The notes beneath the pieces were generated by a model that was not told where the DNA came from, searched no databases, and saw nothing but the letters and a program-made list of their open reading frames with translations. A DNA stretch of 11,375 nucleotides from an uncultured Saprospiraceae bacterium (GTDB taxonomy: Bacteria; Bacteroidota; Bacteroidia; Chitinophagales; Saprospiraceae): the NCBI GenBank assembly GCA_937973565.1, contig CALJKQ010000239.1:1-11375 (forward strand). The letters are read 5' to 3'. Shown one piece after another: positions 6,141-11,375 of this stretch (its first letter is position 1; the number at the start of each line of letters is the position of its first letter). The position numbers and the translations under genes were made by a program.

Positions 6141-6827
6141 ATGCAAACCACACTTCAAATTCTAAGGGTATCATGGATGATGTTTTTGATCAATGGCTCC
6201 ATGCTTGCCCAGGAACCCATCGACCTGATCAAACTCTTGCGCACCAACCAGCTTTCTGCCTTCCATTGCGAAATCAGTGAAACAAAATACCTCGATAAAA
6301 AATGTGTTAAGGTCATGGATACCGGCTTAGACACTGCCTTGAAATTTGTGAAACTGTTGCCCTCCGACTTTAAAAACGGCACCATCGAAGTAGAACTCAG
6401 CGGCAAGCCAGCGCCCAATGCCTACCCCGGTGCCCGAGGCTTCGTAGGCATTGCCTTCAGAATTCAAAAAGACAATACCTTCGAGTGCATCTACCTCCGC
6501 CCCAGCAATGCCAGAGCCATGGACCAGGCCCGTAGAAACCACACTTTACAATACATTGCCCACCCTGATTACCCATGGCACAAACTCAGAAAAGAAAGTC
6601 CCGAAATGTACGAATCCTATGTCGACCTCGTCCCCGGCGAATGGACAAAAGTCAAAATCGTTGTCAAAGATGAAAAAGCCCGCCTCTACGTTCACGGCAA
6701 TACCCAACCCAACCTGGTAGTCAACGATCTGAAGCTGGGTGCCAATCAGCAAGGTCAAATTGGCCTCTGGATAGGCCCCGGCACAGAAGCCCATTTTACC
6801 AACCTCATTGTGAAAAGAGAAGAATAA
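6141..6827 (+). CDS. Secreted DUF1080-like (concanavalin A-like fold) protein
   Basis: A 228-residue protein with an N-terminal signal peptide (about 1-23, cleavage near MLA|QEP). The rest is one jelly-roll-like domain with strands such as NGTIEVELSG (about 79-88), RGFVGIAFRI, FECIYLRPSNAR and GQIGLWIGPGTEAHFTNLIV near the end. This succession matches the DUF1080 / 3-keto-disaccharide hydrolase-like group and other lectin-fold domains common in Bacteroidota. It could bind or cleave glycans outside the cytoplasm, but I see no residues that prove catalysis, and domains of this type are often only binding modules. It is probably a single-gene unit. The ATG at 6141 places the signal peptide correctly. 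The fold is likely; the activity is unknown. Confidence 0.75.
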   Translation: MQTTLQILRVSWMMFLINGSMLAQEPIDLIKLLRTNQLSAFHCEISETKYLDKKCVKVMDTGLDTALKFVKLLPSDFKNGTIEVELSGKPAPNAYPGARGFVGIAFRIQKDNTFECIYLRPSNARAMDQARRNHTLQYIAHPDYPWHKLRKESPEMYESYVDLVPGEWTKVKIVVKDEKARLYVHGNTQPNLVVNDLKLGANQQGQIGLWIGPGTEAHFTNLIVKREE

Positions 6828-6885
6828 CTTCACTCTTACCCAGCTAATAAGTCTATCCCACCACTCTCTTCCATCTTCCTCCTTC

Positions 6886-6902
6886 CCAAAATTTAATTTT
6901 GG
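6886..6902. terminator. Short A/T-rich hairpin after DUF1080-like gene
   Basis: CCAAAAT (6886-6892) and ATTTTGG (6896-6902) form a 7-bp stem with a 3-base loop, 58 bases after the stop codon. It is preceded by a pyrimidine-rich stretch (about 6855-6885). No T-tract follows, so this is a weak terminator candidate. Confidence 0.3.
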
Positions 6903-7100
6903 ATGAAACGCCATTGATCATACTTCCACTAATAAAATTTTAAATATTCATACATTTCAATATTTTATATTGATTATCAGCACCCATTAAATAATCCGTA
7001 ATATATTTTATACTTTTGGCGTAATATTATTTTATGCATGAAAAAACATAGCCCAAACATTATTATTATACCCCAACCCATTTACCAAACCGTATCAAGA
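6903..7100. other. A/T-rich non-coding stretch upstream of the heptamer array
   Basis: This stretch is strongly A/T-rich with no credible gene. TACTTTTG at 7011-7018 is an exact TAnnTTTG -7 match and could start a transcript reaching the DUF805 gene through a leader of about 355 bases that includes the heptamer array. A 24-codon frame (7038-7112) lies 19 bases beyond the box but runs into the array and is unlikely to be a gene. Confidence 0.4.
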
Positions 7101-7338
7101 ATTGAACATTAGTAATTGACCATTAACCATTGAGCATTAATCATTGAACATTAACCATTGAACATTAATAATTGAACATTAATAATTGAACATTAACCAT
7201 TGAACATTAACCATTGAACATTGATAATTGATAATTGAACATTGAACATTGATAATTGAACATTGAACATTGAACATTGATAATTGAACATTGATAATTG
7301 ATAATTGATAATTGATAATTGATAATTGATAATTGACC
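7101..7338. repeat. Heptanucleotide tandem array, 34 in-phase units
   Basis: Thirty-four consecutive 7-base units run without loss of phase from 7101 to 7338; a degenerate ATCGAAA follows. Consensus is ATTRAHM. The main variants are ATTGAAC, ATTGATA, ATTAACC and ATTAATA. From 7101 to 7219 units alternate strictly between ATTG and ATTA types, a 14-bp higher-order repeat. From 7213 only ATTG units occur, ending in six identical ATTGATA copies (7290-7331). Plus-strand frames contain frequent stops, so it is not coding on that strand. It ends 37 bases before the DUF805 start codon. Confidence 0.95.
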
Positions 7339-7375
7339 ATCGAAAACATTACTCACTTAATAAAACACTTTAACT

Positions 7376-7753
7376 ATGAATTGGTATTTAAAAGTCCTTA
7401 AGCAATATGCAGACTTTAACGGCAGAGCCAGAAGATCAGAATACTGGATGTTTACCTTGATCAACGTTTTGATTATTGGAGTGCTCTATGTACTGATGTT
7501 TATGAGCGGTTCAGATGGCGGCGCAATGGCTATGGTTGCTATGGGTCTGGTTGCTATTTATTCACTGGCAATTTTGGTTCCCAGCTTAGCCGTGGCTGTA
7601 CGCAGACTTCATGATGTAGGAAAAAGCGGATGGATGTTGCTTGTTGGCTTGATTCCATTCATTGGCAGTATTTGGCTATTGGTATTGTATTGCACTGACA
7701 GCCAGCCGGGCGACAACGAATACGGGCCCAATCCAAAGGAAGAATTGATATAA
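7376..7753 (+). CDS. DUF805 family membrane protein
   Basis: A 125-residue inner-membrane protein with three or four predicted helices (about 25-43, 51-73, 86-105). Conserved DUF805 motifs are present: FNGRARRSEYW (14-24) before the first helix, VRRLHDVGKSGW (75-86) between helices, and PGDNEYGPNP (111-120) near the C-terminus. Length and motif order are typical (compare E. coli YhaH/YhaI). The molecular function of the family is unknown. It is remarkable here for its upstream region, where a 238-bp heptamer array ends 37 bases before the ATG. No canonical -7 box lies between the array and the start; the nearest exact match is at 7011-7018, beyond the array. A strong hairpin follows the stop. 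Confidence 0.93.
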   Translation: MNWYLKVLKQYADFNGRARRSEYWMFTLINVLIIGVLYVLMFMSGSDGGAMAMVAMGLVAIYSLAILVPSLAVAVRRLHDVGKSGWMLLVGLIPFIGSIWLLVLYCTDSQPGDNEYGPNPKEELI

Positions 7754-7762
7754 GCTGCTGCT

Positions 7763-7820
7763 ATTTACCGGTGATAACAACCCCATCCCATTGTTGGTAA
7801 GTTGTTATCATCGGTTAAAT
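7763..7820. terminator. Long hairpin after DUF805 gene (15-bp stem, extendable)
   Basis: Positions 7767-7781 (ACCGGTGATAACAAC) pair with 7801-7815 (GTTGTTATCATCGGT) over 15 bp, with one G-U wobble, around a 19-base loop. ATTT (7763-7766) and AAAT (7817-7820) add four more pairs past a bulged T. It begins ten bases after the DUF805 stop. No T-tract follows, so it may be a terminator of non-standard type, a processing hairpin, or a 5' element of the next gene. Confidence 0.55.
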
Positions 7821-7877
7821 TCTGTCCGACTCGAAACATATAAACGTAACTGCCATCTTTACAATTCTACCTATCGT

Positions 7878-8876
7878 ATGCGCAATTACTATGCAATTCT
7901 CCTCTTTTTCTTATTTTACCCCTTCTCAACAACAACCGCGCAACCTACAACCTCTTCTCATTGGGTTTTATTTGAGGCAGAAGCCCTGTATAGAAACAAT
8001 GAACTTTCCGATGCAACGACCAAATACTTACAGGCTTTTCAGGATACCCTGCCTTGTGTAAGTTGCCTGTTGGATGCCATACACTGCTCATCGGCTGCTT
8101 TAGAACCTAACGCCCTTCGGTTTTTTCTCACCAAAGGTTTCCAACTGGGTCTTACCGTTGAGGACTACTACCGCATATGGCCCAACCTCAGGACTACCCT
8201 CATTATTGATGATGTACTCGCCACCCTACCGATCGATTCATTGATCCAAAAATACCTTTCAAACCTGGACACTCTGCTCATCAACCAACTTGCCATCTTA
8301 CAAGACAGAGATCAACAGTACCGCAAAGAGGGTTTTGAAGACGATAAGGCTATGCTCATGGCAGATTCCATCAACTGGCTTGCACTCAACCAAATCATCG
8401 ACTCCCTGGGCAGGTGGCCTGCTTATGATGAATTGGGCTTAGAGGGCAATGATTATCTCACTACCCTTGTGTACCATTTTGACCTCAGGCAAATGCAAAA
8501 AATATTGCCTTACCTGGTAGATGGTCTTAGAAAAAAACAAAACTTTATGGGCCATGAAGTACTCTACCAACTCGATCGCATAGGCATGGGTGAAGGCCTC
8601 GTGTATGGTATCGATGATCTTCTCCGGATCTATCCTTTATGCAAGCGCACTTTGATGAAAAACAACCTATACTGCCAGGCCTATGGAGAATGGTTCGGTG
8701 AGATGGGCCACGATCAGCAATACTACCATACTCCCCTGGATCCCTGCATCTCCCTACCACAAACAGATCGCATCCGAAATTTACTTTACCTGGACAGTCT
8801 GCAAAATAAAGACCACAGGACTCCCTGGGCTAAAACAGTTACCATCAAGGAGTTTGAAAGCCTGGTCAATTATTGA
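7878..8876 (+). CDS. Secreted protein with DUF6624-like domain
   Basis: A 332-residue protein when started at the ATG at 7878, which places a signal peptide at residues 1-21 (cleavage near TTTA|QP); a TTG at 7791 would add 29 residues of non-signal-like sequence overlapping the upstream hairpin. Residues about 28-56 look like a TPR-type helix pair (EAEALYRNNELSDATTKYLQ). From about 130 to 310 the pattern resembles DUF6624: QDRDQQYRK (142-150), NWLALNQIIDSLGRWPAYDE (166-185), LVYHFD (197-202), YQLDRIGMGEG (230-240) and YGEWF (269-273). Cys 60, 63 and 70 lie close together in the linker. The role of this family is not known to me. No obvious operon partner is present; an 80-base gap precedes the next gene on the same strand. 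Confidence 0.72.
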   Translation: MRNYYAILLFFLFYPFSTTTAQPTTSSHWVLFEAEALYRNNELSDATTKYLQAFQDTLPCVSCLLDAIHCSSAALEPNALRFFLTKGFQLGLTVEDYYRIWPNLRTTLIIDDVLATLPIDSLIQKYLSNLDTLLINQLAILQDRDQQYRKEGFEDDKAMLMADSINWLALNQIIDSLGRWPAYDELGLEGNDYLTTLVYHFDLRQMQKILPYLVDGLRKKQNFMGHEVLYQLDRIGMGEGLVYGIDDLLRIYPLCKRTLMKNNLYCQAYGEWFGEMGHDQQYYHTPLDPCISLPQTDRIRNLLYLDSLQNKDHRTPWAKTVTIKEFESLVNY

Positions 8877-8956
8877 ATTTGATATTTCCACTAGCATCAT
8901 CTATAGGAATCATTTAACTTTATGTTCCATTGGCTAATCTTCAATGCCCTCGAGAA

Positions 8957-10336
8957 ATGAAAACAGTTGTATGCACATTGCTATTTTGCCTTATGGCATC
9001 CCTTTTACCCGCCCAAATCTGGGATAGCCAAAACATTGAATTTGCCCTCCCCTCCCAAGGGTGGAGAATCAGACCTGTCGATAACAAAACAGCCTGGACT
9101 TTTGGTTTTACGATCACCGAAGATCCCTTTGAAGCCTGGGCTTTTACCGATAGTGAATTTACCTGCCAGCGAACCATAAATGGCGGAGAAAGCTGGGAAG
9201 AGCTGGATTTTAAAACCCTCGAACCGGGCTCCGGCTATATTTGCGATGTGGAAGGTGTGAGTGATAAAATTGCCTATATCTCTTATTACAACTACGACGA
9301 AGGTCCATTGCTCTACAAAACCAAAAACGGCGGACAAAGCTGGGAGGTTGACAATGCCGGAATGACCTACTTCCTCAACTGGGTTCATTTTTATGATGCC
9401 AACAATGGTATTGCCTTTGGCGATCCCGGCGACGATGGTTTTTTTGAAATCAGTTATACCACCAATGGCGGCAACAGCTGGACCTTGATAGACAGCGATA
9501 AGAGCATCGAAAAGGCCTTTGATGATGAATACGGAGTCTATGGCGATTTTACGGTGGGAGGCTCCTTTATTTATACCCGATCGGATTACGACAGGATCTT
9601 CTATTCAAAAGACAGAGGCAGATCATGGCAGGAAGCTGCAACCCTTTCTTTTGAAAACGCCGCCTTATGGGGATTGGCCGCCAACGACCAGGGATCCTTG
9701 TATGCAGCCTACAACACCGAAAATACCAATGCCTTTAAAATCTACAAAAGAGATCCCCTCACCGGCGACTGGACCAACGTGAGTCCCTCCGATACAACAG
9801 GTTATTTGGCCGGCATGAGCGCCATTCCGGGCACCAATACCCTGCTCATCAACAAACATTTTGACTTTGCCGACGACCAGACTTTTGTAACCCTGGCCAG
9901 CACAGATGGGGGAGCCAACTGGCTGGAAGTGTCCAAAAATCAGGGCTTCCGCACCGGCTTTACCTCTTTTTACAATGCCTCTGTGGGCTATGCCTGCGAG
10001 ATTCCGGGCGATTACGACAGTCCTTCTGATAATGTATTTGTGTACAATGGTTCGCCTTTGACGGGTTTGTTATCACAAAATATATTGAACGGTAAAATGA
10101 ACCTTTTCCCCAACCCGGCAACAGACAGAATCCATCTCAATTTTGATGCAGAGGAAGTAAACGAATATATTATTTTTATCCATGACAATCATGGAAAACT
10201 AATGTTACGCAAAGATCTGGCATCTTCAAAAGGCGTGCACGAGACCATACCCATAAACCCACTTCCAAGCGGAGAATATGTTGTTACTTTAAGCAATAAA
10301 AAAGGGTTCCGATCCATGGCATTTGTGAAACCATGA
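8957..10336 (+). CDS. Secreted BNR/YCF48-like beta-propeller with T9SS C-terminal signal
   Basis: A 459-residue protein from the ATG at 8957, which gives a clear signal peptide (1-19, cleavage near LLPA|Q); the frame can be read from TTG at 8930, but that adds a polar extension. At least five Asp-box/BNR-type repeats are visible: INGGESW (74-80), KNGGQSW (123-129), TNGGNSW (169-175), KDRGRSW (218-224) and TDGGANW (316-322), each followed by a strand, as in sialidase and YCF48-like propellers. The last 79 residues (381-459) form a type A T9SS sorting domain beginning NLFPNPATDRIHL and ending with SGEYVVTLSNKKG then FRSMAFVKP. The protein should cross the outer membrane through T9SS and be anchored or released. 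The sialidase catalytic set is not evident, so a binding or structural role is more likely than hydrolysis. Confidence 0.9.
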   Translation: MKTVVCTLLFCLMASLLPAQIWDSQNIEFALPSQGWRIRPVDNKTAWTFGFTITEDPFEAWAFTDSEFTCQRTINGGESWEELDFKTLEPGSGYICDVEGVSDKIAYISYYNYDEGPLLYKTKNGGQSWEVDNAGMTYFLNWVHFYDANNGIAFGDPGDDGFFEISYTTNGGNSWTLIDSDKSIEKAFDDEYGVYGDFTVGGSFIYTRSDYDRIFYSKDRGRSWQEAATLSFENAALWGLAANDQGSLYAAYNTENTNAFKIYKRDPLTGDWTNVSPSDTTGYLAGMSAIPGTNTLLINKHFDFADDQTFVTLASTDGGANWLEVSKNQGFRTGFTSFYNASVGYACEIPGDYDSPSDNVFVYNGSPLTGLLSQNILNGKMNLFPNPATDRIHLNFDAEEVNEYIIFIHDNHGKLMLRKDLASSKGVHETIPINPLPSGEYVVTLSNKKGFRSMAFVKP

Positions 10337-10445
10337 TTGACATCTTTTTGTAAAGAGCAATACTAATCAACCATCCAACCGGTTCATTTTCAACGAATTT
10401 GTGTGAAATTACAGGTTCCTGTGAAAGATTGTGAGTTGAAAGTTT

Positions 10446-10453
10446 TATATTTG
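10446..10453 (+). promoter_or_regulatory. Candidate -7 element very close to the next start codon
   Basis: TATATTTG matches TAnnTTTG exactly and ends only seven bases before the ATG at 10461. If transcription begins four or five bases after the box, the mRNA would have a leader of about three bases, so initiation may be leaderless. TTG occurs at 10429-10431 and 10436-10438, closer than the usual -33 spacing. Confidence 0.5.
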
Positions 10454-10460
10454 TCTGACA

Positions 10461-10853
10461 ATGCAGCCGCGAAAGCATCTCCATATCACCGTATGGGCTT
10501 TGGCCACCCTGATTCTGTTTACCGGATTCAGTAAGACATTTATTGTATTTAGTTTTGCTGCTAATCAGCACTACCTGGCAGCCAATGTTTGCGAAAATCG
10601 CAATAAACCCGAGTTGATGTGCAGTGGTAAATGTGTGCTCAATAAAGCCATACCCACAGATGCGCAAAAAGAAAATCACAAATTACCCATCAAACTGAAA
10701 GATCTGCCTGAATCTTTGTTATATGTCATAACTACTTCAATCGCTTTCAAGGCAGAAGGTAAAATTGAAAGTTTAAAAAAAGAAGTCATTTTTACCAGCG
10801 ATTTTGGTGTCTCCAGTTATCTCTGTAAATTTTTCCATCCTCCGCGGTTTTAG
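10461..10853 (+). CDS. Small membrane-anchored Cys-containing protein of a Bacteroidota type
   Basis: A 130-residue protein with one N-terminal hydrophobic helix (about 9-33) and a periplasmic or extracytoplasmic remainder. The region just after the helix has NQHYLAANVCENRNKPELMC (35-54) followed by SGKC (55-58), placing Cys at 44, 54 and 58; the protein ends CKFFHPPRF (122-130). I recall similar short proteins in Bacteroidota with an N-Y-A-x-C-E-N-K-P-x-C-x-G-K-C pattern and a closing FHPP, often beside metal-uptake genes, but I know no demonstrated function. The clustered Cys could bind metal or form disulfides. The start codon sits seven bases after a -7 box; no later Met gives an intact helix. 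A membrane-protein gene follows 128 bases downstream on the same strand. Confidence 0.7.
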   Translation: MQPRKHLHITVWALATLILFTGFSKTFIVFSFAANQHYLAANVCENRNKPELMCSGKCVLNKAIPTDAQKENHKLPIKLKDLPESLLYVITTSIAFKAEGKIESLKKEVIFTSDFGVSSYLCKFFHPPRF

Positions 10854-10873
10854 AAGTAGGATTATTTAAATGG

Positions 10874-10900
10874 TTATGAATAGCCGGTTGGCATTCATAA
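10874..10900. terminator. Compact 11-bp hairpin with GGTT loop
   Basis: TTATGAAT and GCC (10874-10885, with A10882 bulged) pair with GGC and ATTCATAA (10890-10900), giving 11 bp closed by a GGTT loop, 20 bases after the preceding stop codon. No T-tract follows. Further dyads continue to 10949, so it may be part of a larger structured leader for the next gene rather than a terminator. Confidence 0.45.
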
Positions 10901-10981
10901 GTGATTCGTGGCTCCTCTACCATTAATGTCTTGAGGCATTCACGGCTATCCGACATTCTCATAATTAAAAATTCTAAAATC

Positions 10982-11375
10982 ATGATCAAACGAATATTGA
11001 ATTTCGTTTCCATTTATATTTCTGAAACGAGAAACTTTGTAGTGACATTATTCTTTTTGAGTTTCACATTCATTTTATGGCTTTATTTGAGGCAAAACAT
11101 CTGGGAAGCCCATCAACTATATCCCAGTGAAAGGGTTGATATCTATTTGAGGGATGGAGCTGCCTTCTATACCTGGCACCGGATGTTTTTTGCTTTTTTT
11201 TATATCTGGAGCATGTACTTTTTTACAACCTCTAAAAAAACGATTTATCCTTGGCTGGCCACCCTATTCTTTGTTGCTATTTCTCTGGCAGACACCGGTT
11301 TGCTGTACTATCATTATACAGATTATCAAATAAAATATCCGGATTGGATGGGCTCCATCGAATCTTACCACTTTA
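10982..11375 (+). CDS. Multi-helix membrane protein, 3' end outside window
   Basis: An ATG at 10982 opens a frame that stays open to the window edge (131 codons visible). The product has hydrophobic helices at about residues 19-36, 67-83 and 88-109, with aromatic-rich loops and TWHRMFFAFFYIW at 64-76. I recognise no family. H66 and H111, near helix ends, are the only histidines that might matter functionally if it were a redox or metal-related membrane protein, but that is not supported further. It lies downstream of the small Cys protein on the same strand, separated by a dyad-rich gap, so co-transcription is possible but unproven. Confidence 0.7.
   Translation, partial: MIKRILNFVSIYISETRNFVVTLFFLSFTFILWLYLRQNIWEAHQLYPSERVDIYLRDGAAFYTWHRMFFAFFYIWSMYFFTTSKKTIYPWLATLFFVAISLADTGLLYYHYTDYQIKYPDWMGSIESYHF

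Noticed and set aside
7038..7112. 24-codon frame after the TACTTTTG box
   Set aside because: It runs into the heptamer array, has no recognisable features and no coding support beyond an ATG.
7213..7338. Open minus-strand frames across the ATTG-only half of the heptamer array
   Set aside because: The absence of stops follows from the repeat unit itself (21-base period of a 7-mer); no start context or continuation outside the array.
7101..7338. CRISPR array
   Set aside because: Units are contiguous 7-mers with no unique spacers and no cas genes nearby.
7791..7877. TTG-initiated extension of the DUF6624-like protein
   Set aside because: It would place 29 polar residues ahead of a clear signal peptide and covers part of the hairpin at 7763-7820.
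8957..10336. Active sialidase
   Set aside because: Asp-box repeats alone do not make a sialidase; the Arg triad and nucleophile Tyr context are not evident, and YCF48-like propellers show the same repeats.
10792..11013. Minus-strand 73-residue frame
   Set aside because: It overlaps the 3' end of the small Cys protein gene and the 5' end of the membrane-protein gene and shows no family features.

Overview
The window looks like a chromosomal segment of a member of the Bacteroidota, possibly near Saprospiria (the class is a guess). Support: a secreted protein ends in a type IX secretion (T9SS) sorting domain; several promoters match the Bacteroidota -7 consensus TAnnTTTG; purine-rich Shine-Dalgarno sequences are scarce; and the small Cys-containing protein near the right end is of a kind I associate with this phylum. 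I see no tRNA, rRNA, CRISPR array, transposase or phage gene.

Left part (1-916): a two-helix membrane protein of unknown function, then a 364-base gap holding an imperfect inverted repeat and a doubtful 36-residue ORF.

Centre (917-5975): the most coherent unit. A LysR-type regulator resembling CbbR/CcmR is divergent from a five-gene same-strand series: isocitrate dehydrogenase with the Thermus/Rickettsia-type C-terminal extension, a tiny two-helix membrane protein, a DUF6671-like protein with four CxxC pairs, a short protein that looks like a degenerate beta-carbonic anhydrase, and an SbtA-family sodium-dependent bicarbonate transporter. Three of the four junctions are tight (1-base overlap, 31-base gap, 11-base overlap). 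The lysR/icd gap contains two opposed -7 boxes and a perfect 7-bp dyad, AAATGTA-N9-TACATTT, that includes a T-N11-A LysR box and overlaps the icd -7 box. I read this as a candidate CO2/bicarbonate-handling locus tied to 2-oxoglutarate metabolism, in which the carbonic anhydrase-like protein lacks the usual catalytic Asp/Arg pair and the zinc His.

Right-centre (5976-8876): a 12-bp perfect hairpin, a secreted DUF1080-like lectin-fold protein, then a long non-coding stretch with 34 in-phase heptanucleotide repeats (consensus ATTRAHM, 238 bp) just upstream of a DUF805 membrane protein. A strong 15-bp hairpin (19 bp with outer pairs) follows, then a secreted DUF6624-like protein.

Right end (8877-11375): a secreted BNR/YCF48-like beta-propeller with a T9SS signal, a small membrane-anchored Cys protein behind a TAnnTTTG box very close to its start codon, a 128-base gap rich in dyads, and a multi-helix membrane protein cut by the window edge.
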